From contig SEMN01000229.1 in assembly GCA_005408345.1 (NCBI GenBank), positions 248,001-312,000 on the forward strand: a stretch of DNA of 64,000 nucleotides, given 5' to 3'. Below, piece after piece: positions 29,101 to 42,514 of the stretch. The position numbers and the translations under genes are program-made. The notes beneath the pieces are model-generated. The model saw nothing but the letters and a program-made list of their open reading frames with translations, was not told the origin of the DNA and searched no databases. Positions within the stretch are counted from its first letter, which is position 1. Each line of letters opens with the position of its first letter. This DNA comes from Macquaria australasica (Eukaryota > Chordata > Actinopteri > Centrarchiformes > Percichthyidae).

Positions 29101-32061
29101 ATGACAGACGGGGAGAGGAGGGGGAGACAGAGACGAGAGAGAAAGAACAAGAGCCGGAGACCAGAAAGAGAGATGCAAAACACACACACACACACACACA
29201 CAGCTGTGCAGTCTGACTCAGTGGTTTAGACAGTGGGTCATTTGGGAGTGCATGTACAGCAGTAACCCTTCCCTTCTCGATGCATCTGCATTGTTTAACC
29301 TCTGTGCTTGTGTGTGTGTATGAATGTGTGTATGCGGGTCTTTGTGGGAAGGTAATTGTGTGTGCGTGTGTGTATTTGGTGCAAAGCCCTGTATTGTGCC
29401 CAAAGTGGAGCACCAATCCCGAGTCAATGGGCCAGAGCAAAAGCACCAAATGACCTCGTCCTAACCCGGCCGCTCCCTCTCTGTCAGTGTGTGTGTGTGT
29501 GTGTGTGCACTTGCGTGTATGTGCAAGTGGGTGGGTGTTATGGTCATTTGTCTCTGCTCACTGCAATATTCATGACCGTACAGCAAATTCAGACACCTGC
29601 ACAGTCACAGAAAATACACACACACACACACACACACAAACAAAGAAACAAAACAAACCAGAAAATAAAGTGCTATGTGCCCACACACAAAGCAACCGTT
29701 TTCGTGCGCCAAACCCACAAACTCATGCTTTACGGATGATAAAGGATGAGAGAGGCAGAGTGAGACAGATTAAAGAGAGAAAGGTATTTTTTAAAGCAAC
29801 AACCTCTGAAAGCTTCTAAGACCATGCTGGCGGCTTGCCTAATGGGCCCGGATGAGAGACAGAAAAAAAGAAAAATAGGCGTAAAGAAAACCAGAAGGAC
29901 GAGTTGAGGGAGAAACAACCACTGTGTGACTATAAGACCCTCCCCTGTACACAGAAAGTGCTCTTGTTTGCCTTTTAGTTCTATACGTTTCACTTGACTT
30001 GAAATGAAAGAAGGAAAGATTGTAGGTTGCAGGGGGAACAAAAGAGCAAAAAGTAAATCAGGCAAATGAACATGCAAATTTACTGCGCACACACACAGAG
30101 AGAGAGTGAGAGTGAAGCATGCAGATGTGGGAGGTAGAACTGGATCAGGATACACAGATGCACAAGGCTGTTTAATCCATCTTCCTTGCATGCACTCTCA
30201 CTTTTTTCTCATTCACTTTCAATCTCTTTCTCATCATCCCTGTGAAATTATGGATCTGATTCCCTTTTGTTTCCCTTTCGCCATCTCTTTCTCTTCATCT
30301 GTCCCCTTTTTATCACTCACTTTCTCTCTTTTCCCTCCACTGGGAAGTGATAGGTTTGACCTCTTTTCATTTGTCTCTTTCCTCTTTCTCTTCCCTCCTC
30401 ATTTTCTTTCCGATCTCTATTTCTGTGCCTGTGTTTTCACGCTGTGCTGTGATGGATGTGACGTACGCCGTACAAGGGAATGTTTTTCAATCTCCTACCG
30501 CTTACGAAGACTATTCAATTAGTGAGTCACTGTTTGAGTAACCTGAGGATTGCTTTAGTAAAGTGTTATTTATGATATAGGTCAAATGCACCTGGGATTA
30601 GCATAACAAACGTGGGGGAAAATGGCAGTGACATTTGTTTTCTCTACGAACTCTGATTGTGTGAGAAAAAATGCAGAAATACAAACAGGCTTGGAGAGAT
30701 CATATGCAGGCAAATACAAGTGTGCATGCACATACACACAGACATGCACACACGCTAAGCCAACCCCTACACTCTAATCCCGTAATGACAGGGCAGGCCT
30801 AATAACAGGGGAGGGCACTGAAGAATTTGTCCCTATGGCCGCATCCAACACACACTCACATGCACGCACACAAACACACACAGCACCCAGAGTTAGAAGC
30901 CTCTTAAAATATTTCTTTGTTCAAACAAGCAGACTTCTTAAAAGAAAGAAAAAAGAGAGGGACCGAAAGAGGAAAGGGGAAGAAAGGCTATTATTGAGAG
31001 AGAGGAATGTGTAGTCGTTTCACAGGGCTAAGTCCCCGAGTCGCAAGGAGCAGACAGGTGAGGGATTTAGCTTGGATCTTGCCGCAACTACTTTGAGCTT
31101 TTTAGCATGCTCGTCTTTGTTTGTGTGACCCTGTCAGATGACAACTGAAAGATAACTGAACCGAGCCTTGGGAGAGCTAAAAGATATGTCTCGGCAACCT
31201 TGGAGAAAAGAGACGCAGAGCAATGTTTGAAATGTTAACTAAAAGTTTTTCATCGACGTAATAGCTTCCTGTTAGGTTGATTTCCTGCTATAAGCGCCAA
31301 ACAAAATGGCTTCTCCTCATGCTAGCCTTAACTGCTGTATTAATGAAACGTGATGACAGCAGGATTTTGTTTTCAGCCAGAAAAAGTAATGAAAAAAAAA
31401 AAAAAAAAACTTCAAACCCCCTAATGACTCCTTACCCAAAATCCTTCCCTTCAGGCTTCTCCACTAGTTAATTATCTTCTCCCCACTTCTTCTCCGAGTT
31501 GCTTTTGTTGTGTTCTCCTACAGTCAAACAGACCAAGCACATGGCAACCTGGCATGGGGTAGCCACTCCATTAAAATACTATGCCGTCTGGTTGCCAAAC
31601 ACTTGAGCCTCTGTTTAGCCACAGAAACAGTGAAATGTGTCAACATTGAGAGCGAGGACCCCACGCTCAACTTATTAGCGCTATTAGCCTGATTGCTTTG
31701 TGTGCTATCTTTGTTGGCTCGGCTTTTGTCATCCAACGGGAAGCAGAGGCAGAGAAAGAGGAAGAGAGACGCAGAAAAAGAGAGCAGGAGGAGAGATGCT
31801 ATTGAAATTCAAATTGTCCAAGCAGCCTTTTTGCCTTTGTGCGGGGCCAGAGTGCGATGATTAGGAGAAGTCCCCTCCATTTTATGGCGAGACCTCCCCT
31901 TCAGCACCCCCACACACACACTCACAGTCACGGTAATTGGTTGCTGCGACATGGACAGGCCAAGGAGGTGATTCCTCTGTGGAATTCCTGAACGGATTCG
32001 CCTCCCATGACAAACCCCCCCACCCCACCCCCCACCCATCAGCGCACACACACACACACAC

Positions 32062-32103
<42 letters not shown>

Positions 32104-32696
32104 CACCCTGCTACCACTCACTGTCAGTCATCCCACAATGGCTGTCACACAAGAGGTTTGTCCTGTGTGTGTGCTAACACGGTTACGCTGTTGATGCCTA
32201 GGAAATAAGCTCTTCTACCTTTCTGTTTCTCTCCTCCTTTCTCCTTGTCTCTTATTTTTTTCTCCACTTCTCCAGACTCTTTCCCTCTCACTCAGTCCAA
32301 CTGTTGTATCATCTCTCCCCATGGGGAAGTCTAATGAACGCAAGTCTTTGCCCTCTGCATTTGTCACTGGGCCCCTGCCCTCAATTATTTTCCCCTCGTC
32401 AAAAGATACCTCGGGGCCGATTACTATTTGGGTTGTAACAGCGTGTCGTTTTTTTGTTTTGTTTTTTGGATGGGTGGGGGTTTGTCTGTCTGGTTGGCCC
32501 ATCGTGTCTACAGAGGCAATTTCTGAGCTCTTACCCGATGATGCTGGGACTTGTGATAAATAAACAAAAACAAACACAACAATGTTCTTTTCTGTCAGAG
32601 GCTTTGAGGGAGCCGAGCAGTTGAAATAGAAAAAGAATGAGCTTTGATCGCAGAAAGGAGGACATTGTGAGCTAGTGCAACTCCTTTTTGAAATTA

Positions 32697-32745
<49 letters not shown>

Positions 32746-32895
32746 TGTGTGTGTGTGTGTGTGTCTGCCTTCTGAAACCAAGGAGTGTATTGCCTTTTTC
32801 AGGGGCTCATGAAGTCTAGTCTAGTTCCTGTACTGCTGATGGAATGGGTCTCTTTGTCTTTGCCCCCTCCCTTTTTTCCTTTTCTCACTCATTCC

Positions 32896-32947
<52 letters not shown>

Positions 32948-35900
32948 ATCCCCTTCTCTCACTAACTCTCCTAATTACAAAGCACAGAGGATCTGACGAA
33001 CAGGTAGCCCTAAGGGCAGCTGTCTACAAAACCAGGTGTGCCTCTATGTGTGTGAGTGAATACATGTGCGTCAGCACGTGTGTTTGAATGAGTGTGTGTA
33101 TGTATGTGTGTGTGCATGTTCAGTCTTTAGAAGCCGGCGTCTTGCTATGATGAGTATGAGTGATCGTACATGTGCCTGTTTGAGTCAGCGATGTATGTGT
33201 AAGTGCTTGAAACTGGAGCTCCTGCTTTGTTTACTGTATTGTCACTATGGCTTTTACCCTTGTACCTCTTAGGATTAGTCACAGTCTCAGTGTTTTACTT
33301 AGTGTAAGTCACTATAGATAGCTACATTTTCTAACTGTCTTTAATAGAAATGCTAAAAGATGAACACTCACAAACTACAGTTTCCCCCAAACTCCTTTTT
33401 TCTGCCTTCTTATTTTGAGTATGTGTGTGTGTGTGCATGTGTGCGTAAGTGAATGTGCACATTCTCTCCCTTCTCTTCCCCAACTTCCTAGTTTACCACC
33501 CAACCCTTCACCCTGCCCGGAGACCCGGCATTCACAGCTGTCTGCATTGTCCCATGGGTTCATTGAATGGCTCTGTGTTCGGTTGCTATTGAATAAGTCA
33601 CAGCCCCTTCATCAACAGTACTGACAACATAACTCATGCACACACAAACACACACATTCACGGTTGGTGGTGAGCCATTAGCAGTTGCTTTATTGGCTAC
33701 TTGCTCTCTGACATAAACACTTTAGATTACCTTCAAAATCCAATTCTGGAAAGGTTCAATGGGAATCCTCGATAGTGTGTGTCTGCATTTCATCAGGAGT
33801 ACCATCTGTGCTCCCGTTAGTGTACCTCAATCTAATCAGCAAATTTGTTGTTGTTGTTCCCTTATAAATAAAAATACAGATGTATTAACAGCGCAGCAGA
33901 TTTCCCAAGACACGCAGTTCAACTTACAGCTGACTGACGTAGTGTTTTTAGCTGAATACTTGAGCTAGCTTTGAACCTTCAACCTTTTAGTTACCGCTTC
34001 ATTTCCCATACTGTGAGAGCTGCACTTAACACTTTGCTCTCAGAAGGGAATGTGAAAGCTTTTGTTCACTGTCCATAACATTCCACATTTATCTTTATGT
34101 CTCTCCCGGCCCCTTTACTCAACATGTAGACAGCTATCTTCACGTGCGTGTGCTGCTTCCACAAAACTGCTGATGCTGACTATGCTGACTTAATAACAGA
34201 GTTCTGGCCTTTGTCTGAGAAGACCTAACCACCTATGTTTTGTTTTTTTACAGTCGTGCCTCCCTGCATGACGTGAAGTTTACTGGGTTTTATTCACCAC
34301 CGAAATATTCCTCTGAAGGAGTCATCCCAGGCCCTGCTGATTTACAACACTGAGATGTTTGGCCTTTTCATATGAAATCTAATTAGGGCTGCCGGTGCTT
34401 TAACTCACCTCTAACTGGAAACCAAGCATGGGGCCACATATTTGAACCTGACATCATCTGAAATGGATGATGTCCTACATTTACAGTAAATGAGGATATT
34501 GTCACTGCAAACTACCACTTCCCTTTTTGTATTTTTTTTAATGAGTTGGTACTAAAATAAATCCCAGTCTACCAAGTATTGTTTGATTATAACAATGATT
34601 GTATAAGGTTTGGTGTCACATTTACCCCTTACATTTCATTTTGGAAAGGCATGTTCCTCATTTGCAAATGATTATGTTAAGGGCATCAGGTCTGCCTGTT
34701 TAACCACCTCCAGGAAATGGGCACAGAACCAGATTTCTGTAGGGACAAGGGATGTTTACATCACCTAACATGGAAACTATTGCCTCAACCTTTACCATTT
34801 TTCACTTACAACCCTTCCTGGAAATTCTCCACACCTCTCTCTCTCTCTCTCTATGTTTTACAACATTTCATAATTCAGTCTGGGTTTTGATTTTTTTTTT
34901 CTTCCAGTAAAATTTAACGTTGTATAGTGACAGTAAACACTGTTTATGAATAACCTCTAGTCATGAATTAGATTGCTGAATCCAAGCGCGGGGTGACTTG
35001 TGCCTCTGCGTGAGACGCCTAGATGCCATCATCTGATTTCCTGGCGAGTGGCTCAGCCAACTGCGACTGAAAAATGCAAACAAGCAAGCAAGGGGCAGGT
35101 TCGCGTTTGCCCCAAGGATCTGCATATGGAAAAACGGATCTCCTTGTCGTGTTTTGTGGTTATTTGCGCGCGTGTGTATGTTTGTATTAGTCAGAGTGAG
35201 AAAGGAAGCGAGACAGAGTAATTTGGCTGTCTATTTGTGTGTGTGTGTGTTTGGGTATGATAGAGTGTGCGTGTGTGTCACTACAGCTGTTGATTTCATT
35301 CCGTTTCACCTCACTCTCCCTGGGGGGCAGCAATACCTGGAATACGATTCATATTTAAAAAACAATATTGTGTAACTGAAACCTCAGCAAGCTCTGATTG
35401 ATTTACTAGTCTGCCACGCAGATGAAAGGCAAACAAATACACCACACATGAACACACGTAGGTGCACATTTTAAACTTAAAATACTATAAAACTACTTCT
35501 TTGACACATACCAAAATAAAAAGCAGGGAACACGCCTACTAACAGCTCCACCATTACCTAGCTTTCAACTGCACCTATTTATAACATACGCTTGCACTCT
35601 CTGTCTTTTATTCAGGCAATACCTTCCTTTGTATGTGGGGGTTCAAAGCCTTACTCGAGGGCACTGCAGTAGAAGCAGGGGAAAGAACAGCAGACTGTAG
35701 TGTTTTGCAGACAATTTGCTGTATATAACAAAAAGCTAGAAAAGGACATTATTTTTCAAAAAACTGAAAATTCTCTTGACCTGTTATTTAGCAGACTCTT
35801 TTTCATTCCAGCTATGGGAAAAAAAGAACATTACTTGAACTTCCTAAAATATTCCTTACTTTAATGCAACCAGAGTTCAACATGAACTCATGACAAAAAA

Positions 35901-37883
35901 TATTCATTCACATGACTCATGATGAAAAATGTCTCTTTATCTGTCCATCTTATATTCCATGTCATTTACTTTAAGCTTGTTACTGATGTTCAACAATTGC
36001 CTCATTATATGTTCATCTACAAAGGGATAGGCATAAAACGGGGGCGGTGGAGTAATTTACTCAGTGAGATAAAGCAGTGCCGATGTTCTTTGATTTTTCT
36101 GCTTTGTCTGGCCAAACCTGCAGACTGGTCTGATGACTCCTCAGTGGATATGGCTAACGAACAAACGGCGCTCCGTAACTTGCAAACCTGATAAGAAGCA
36201 CGTGGCGCTAATAAATATGAAGTGCCTCAAAGGTCGAACGAGAAGAGGGGAAGATATATTATGATTTAATTAGTCTGGAAATAAGCTTCATTCTTACTCA
36301 ACAGTCTCATTTATATGTTAGAATCCTCAAAACAATTCTAATTAAATTGAATCAAAGGGAAGCATGCATCTATCTTTCTTTCTTTCTTTAAGGAAGACAG
36401 CATCACAGCATTATCTTGGTCTGTGTATGTGTGTCTGTCTGTGAGCAGAAATTCACCTGGCGCCTCTGCCTCTCTAAGGGATTTTGGGTATTAGTGGTGC
36501 AGGCTAACATTGTGACAGGTGAGTGTCAGGACTCGCTAACCCCATCCAAGTCACATTTAGCATATCAAGTCTGCCAATGGGGTTTTGGAAGCCAGCGATC
36601 GGCCCTTACCTTCATCGACCCCCGCTAGTCACATTTCTACAGATTCTGTGTGTCCTTTTGTGAGAGCAAAGACTTCTTGGAAGAGTGGCCGCTGTAACTA
36701 AAACATCGTAGGTTTGATCACCAAGGTCAGTGTGTGTCCATTAATAGACTGTTAACATGTCCTTGAGAAGGAACATCAACCCCTATTTGCTCAGTGATTG
36801 TAAGTCACTCTGAATCCGTGCATCAGGCAAAACTGGCTCACTAGATACAAAAGGCTATGAATGAGGATTGAACAATGTGAAAACAATAATAGATGTGCCA
36901 ACAGTCTCCCACATTTTCAATGCATTACCTCCCAGCATCACACAGCCGCAGCACAAAGGAGATAACTATTGAATATGGGTTTATTTATCGAGATAAGCAA
37001 GTGAGAGGCAAGTGGAGAGAGAAAGAAAGAGAGAGAGGGAGAGAGATTCCCAGCTTTGGGTGTGGCTGCTTGTGATTTTAAAAAGTCATTCAGTGCACAC
37101 TCATTTATACCAGCATTTTTTGTAAGTCTCCGTGGATTTCAGCAAAAGAATAAAGAGAAAGAGAGAAAAAGGGGGAAGAGTGAAGGAACAACAGGGGGAG
37201 GGAAGGAGGGAGCAAGAGATGGGAGTGCAAAAGAAAAGAAGAGATATTCAGAGAGCATAGCAGAGAAAGAGATGGGACTGAAAGGCAATGGGGGGGCAGT
37301 AAGGTAACAAAGGGGGAGGAGGAGGAGGGAGGAACAAACACAGAGGAGAGAAAAGAAGGGAGAGGAGAGGATGGAGAGCTGGTCCATGCTCTCTTGTATT
37401 CCCCACAGCCCCTGCACTTCTTTCATTGCCACTGTGTTTTTGGCATGCTGACATGCAGCGGCCTTCAGAGACTGTGTGTCTGTGTGTGAATGTGTGTGTA
37501 CAGGTCTACAATGTCCTGTATATGTTTGTGTGTCTGCCTCAAGTGTCTGTGTTTAACATGCAGCCTGATGGGAACTGGTTTTGCTCATTGCCTTACTGCA
37601 GCCCAGGGAGCCATCTTCACTGCTGTCCTTTTCTCTGCTCTTCTCCTCGCTAGTCCTTTTCTTCCTACTCTCCTCTCCACTCCTCTCCTGCCTTCCTCTG
37701 CTCCACTGCCCCTGTGCCAACCAGGGCGTCCATTCACAACAGCTCAATAGCTCTGGCAAAAGACTGTGTAGAAGATAGCAGCACAGATTCCCGGACCAAC
37801 TATATGAAAATATGATCGCAGCAACTTGTCCTTGGGGAGCTATGTGTGAATTTCAATGGAAACATTTCATTGGTGCAGAGAAT

Positions 37884-37950
<67 letters not shown>

Positions 37951-40900
37951 GCGTGTGAGTGAATGGGAATTTGCTTGTATGGGTGGAAGCTGGTGATTAT
38001 CTGAGTGTCTCAGAGGCACTAGAAGCATAAACACTCACAAATACATACACACTTTGGTTCAATAGGAGGTGGGCTATTGTGCTGCCTGTGCAGTCAGATT
38101 ATGTGTGAGCATTTACCCCACAGCTCTAATAGCAGGTTTCAGGCAATTTTGTGTGTCAGCAATGGCTGACTCAACAAACAAAACTCAATCATATGGGAAC
38201 ACAACCCCATACTGTACACTTACATAATGCTAATGCATACACATTATGCATAATACATTATTTAAACAATAATAACACCAACACACATACAAATAGAAAA
38301 TGAGACACGTTATTAAAACTCGTACACACACACACACACACACCACAAATCCTGTTTGTTCACTGGGGGTGTAGCCTAGAAAGAGCTGGAACCGGGCATT
38401 GAATAAAAGCCGTGGCTTTTTGAATGGCTGAGCACCACAAGAAAAGGGCTTAGCACCCAGCTTTGCCATTCTGTTTCAATAGCCACTGAGTCTCTCTCAC
38501 AAACACATGCCCCCCTCTCTCTCTCTCACTCTCTCTCTGTCCCTCTACCATTGTTTCTCTTAATACAGTCTCTCCTAATACAGTCATCTGCCAACATATC
38601 AGATCACCTTACAATGCACTTCAGTGCAGCATGTAATGATCGTGTTGAATATAATTAAAGATGGCTACTTCCTGTTACACCCGGAACAGCTGCCTGTGCG
38701 TCTGCAGTGAGGGGCAAAGCCCCAATGCGGTCCACATTTTCCGCATGCCAGTGGCTTCCAATTACTTTAAAACAGTTTAAAAAATTCTGCGGTGGTAGAG
38801 ACCAAAAGTCTTTGAGGTTTGCTTGTTTCTTTTCTGCTTCTCCTCGGAAACTTGCACAGACAGGATAAACAAAAAACAGAACCAAAATAGGAGCTGGGGA
38901 CTACCCTATTAGCGTGGACTCCAGCTAGACATACTAAAAGCCGTCTTTTGGCTCATCGAGCAACCGCTGATGATTTATGAAGATGTTGCAGGGTAATTAT
39001 CAAGTCAATTATCACCGCCAGTCATGTTAATTTCCCAGGTATGCCCTCGTTTACCTATAAGAAAGAAAAAAAGAGAAGGGTGGGAAAAAGAAAGGGAGAA
39101 AAAATGGCAGATGGGGAATTTTAGTAGATGAGTAATTATACTCTACCCCCACCACCACCACACATACACATCATCGCACCCCCACCCCCCTGTCCTCTCT
39201 TTTCAAAAGGAAGGATAAGGAGGACCAGGTGACGTGTAAACCCTGCGGGCAGGCTGATGCTTCTCACACCAGCTCGTTAAGTCGGCAGAGGGCTTGTTAC
39301 AGTTTACCTGATTGCCCAGTCATTAGCCATTCAGGTCAAAGACACGGAGAACAAAAGGGAGGTTAGGGCAGTTGAAGTCAGGAATGCAACCCGCCAGGTC
39401 AGGGCTCTGCAGGCTTGTGTGACTGAGACACTCTCACACACGCACACACCCTTTCTGTTACAGCCAGGCAAATCCATGTACACAAAGATCGCATAAAAGA
39501 TATCAAATATCTCTTTCTCTGTACTATCATACAATGAAGTTGGGGAGTTACTCTTTATGTAAAACAATTAAAATCCTAATGTTGCATGCAACTTTGCAAA
39601 TACAAACAGGAACAATGGCCCAGATGCACTCACACACCAGATGCTGTTTATACAAAAAACTGGACAAGGTAAACTGGGCAGCTTGGCAGGTTTTGTCCTT
39701 TCTCTTTCCCTCACAAATCCTTCCTTCCTTTCTCGTCGGTTTCTCTTTTGTGTCTGCCTTTGTGAGAGTCTCTTCTACACACATACGGCTACCACTCCCA
39801 TTCTTCTCTATCTTTTTCTCCTCCCTAGGTGTGTGTGTGTGTGTGTGCTATAACTAACTAACCAGCTTTGGAGCTTTGGAGTGAAGTAGTTCAAGTTTCC
39901 ACCCCGCAAAACCTTGGCAGCAGCATTGCTCTCTTGCATGAGATAGCTGGATACAACCTCATTTCTGTCTGCCTTTTTTCATTCTTCTTTGCACCGTGTA
40001 ACAACGGTTAATGGTCTATAATGACAAACAGCTGTGGATTGATTACTGAAAAGGGTTTATATATTTATTTTGGGGACCAGGCTTTTATTTCATTTCTGAA
40101 GCGGGTGGTGGCAGATAAATGTGTTTATTTGTTATTTGGCATCATTAAGTTAGAGTAAGAGGTGCAGAGGAGAGATCATTATTATTTATGGCTATTTTGT
40201 TTTTCAGTGCCACATACCAACAAATGGCTGGGTGAGATTAATCATGTTGATCTGTTTTGGAGTGGAGGCTCTCTCTCACACTATCTGTGCGTCTCTCTCT
40301 CTCGACCTCCTCTCCCCTCGCTTCCACCACTCGTCGGACCCGCATTCTTAATCGCCACTGAGTTAATTAATCTCACACTTGGCTGCTGTAATAACTTGAC
40401 TTGTTAGACCTCCTCTGTGTAAATGGACTTCGCCTCTTTAGCAGCTAAAAGCACCAGTAATGAACCAGCCAGGATACAGGCATAGAGAAAGAGCATCAGG
40501 AGCATCTAGAAAAAGCTTAAAACATGGCCATGTCAATGCTAATATCTGCTCGACCTTACATGTAGATTACATTTACATTTTAACCATTTGTCTTAAATTC
40601 CTGCAAAGTGGGTTTTTGTAAGCAGTACTGTAGAACAAGCTCCAGTATCTAGATTGGTAACATTGCAAGATGATATGAGAAAATGCAAACATCAGCTACA
40701 GCATTCTGACAGACGCAACAACACTTTGTGTGACTCAAGAGGTATGACGCAATTTAAAGGAAATAAATAAGAACTGAGGAGAATGAGTTTCTGGCTTTTA
40801 AAGGTACTAGTTTTTGTATTGCTTCAATAAAATATTACCATGTTTATTTTAAGGCATTAGAATAATTACCATAATAAACAAACTCACTGCTGTGAAGATT

Positions 40901-41667
40901 GGCAACCTCTAACTTCCAAAATAGATCCCACATTTTGTGCCACACAGATTCCAGGAGCCTTGCTATACAACTTTAAACTACACAGGGGGATTAAGTTTAT
41001 GACACAAAACAATAACAACATTTATATTGCAAACAATAGAAGACATTATTCTAGTTCCACAATTTCAACAACATGATCTCAGTACAATGATGGTTGTTTT
41101 TGGTTCATATTATTATGTTTTGAAATTTGGTAGTTTGAGAAACACATTTTATTCTTTATATACCACCTTTATATAAAAAAGAAAGTGGAGGAAAAGAGGA
41201 TGTAAATCAAATGGGGATGACAGTGACAGGTGAGGAAAGTCACTGCCAGACTACAGCTACCTGTTCTCAACCCAGCTCAGCATTATCTGGTCAATCTCAT
41301 GGTCAGGGATTGGTGAGGTCCCAAACCTTATTACATATTAATGTATTTAACCTATGGAGAAACCACTAGACAGATAGTCACGGCACAGAATCCTGGCTCT
41401 GGGCAATTAAAAGAAATTGACGGATGGACAGACAGACATCCAAGGCTGCTGGGGTCCATATGGTAGGGGGCTTTCAGAGGCCCACTTCAATTACATAAAG
41501 ACCTCTGTGCATTGGCATGACACACAGAGGGCCCCAGACAGCAACAACAGAGAAAGACGGAATAAATCGTACAGTAGTTAGTAAAAAACATGGACACACA
41601 TATATGCACATACACAGGCACAGAAACAGACAGACTGGCAAGGACTCAAGTCCCAAAATGCAGAGGC

Positions 41668-41707
<40 letters not shown>

Positions 41708-42463
41708 ACACAGGCCGACATAGACACAGACAAAATTAGCTTTCTATCTTTCTCTAACACACATACACAAACAGAAACTCATCCTGTCATCGTCCTAGTA
41801 AGATGGATGTCTAAATAATCGCACCATGATTACAGAACCACTTGCATCACCGATCCATGCTCAAGGACCCTCACACACTCCAGCAAGTCTGCTAAACCCA
41901 AGCCGGCTGACTGGCCTAGAGTTTATGCCTCGACTCCTCTTTCATCTGAAGGTGTCCTGTTGTCCTTAAAGCACCTAAACAGCAGAATAAATCTAAGAGA
42001 AAGAAGCTGGTCGTACATCAGGACAAGGGAGGAGGATAGGGACACTATCTAAACAAGAAGTGAGGTAGGTTGAAGTTTGATGGTTTGGCTGAATGATGTA
42101 GATGACAAACGAGATTAGGGAGGGAACGGGGAGCTCTGGGTTAAATATCTTTTCTCTTCTAGCTGTTTTTTTCTTTATAGAAGATATATAGTGTAGATAT
42201 TTTTCATTTTGTCATCTGTCTACCTCTCTATCCCTCTGTCTTTCTCTTGGGATATGTAGGAGGAATATGGGCTACCCTGGCTAATGTATTATTCAACCTT
42301 CATTGACATGTAACTAAAGCTGGTAGTTTGGGGGGAGCGGGGTGTCACCAGTTACCCCCACACTACCTCTACCTACACATACACACACACACACACACAG
42401 TAGCTCTAGCCACAAGGCCGCCAGGCACCCATTGATTTATGTGCTGACACAAAGTGCATGTTT

Positions 42464-42514
<51 letters not shown>

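Noticed and set aside
31809..32121. Open frames encoding VCVCVC or HTHTHT runs here and at other CA/GT repeats.
   Set aside because: They are translations of dinucleotide repeats, not genes.
32215..32781. A 188-codon minus-strand frame in intron 1.
   Set aside because: Its ends are translated TA and TG microsatellites and the middle matches no family I know.
36690..36830. A possible tRNA gene, based on a box B-like GGTTTGATCAC.
   Set aside because: No cloverleaf or proper acceptor stem can be built; the match to the copy at 21.2 kb indicates a SINE remnant.
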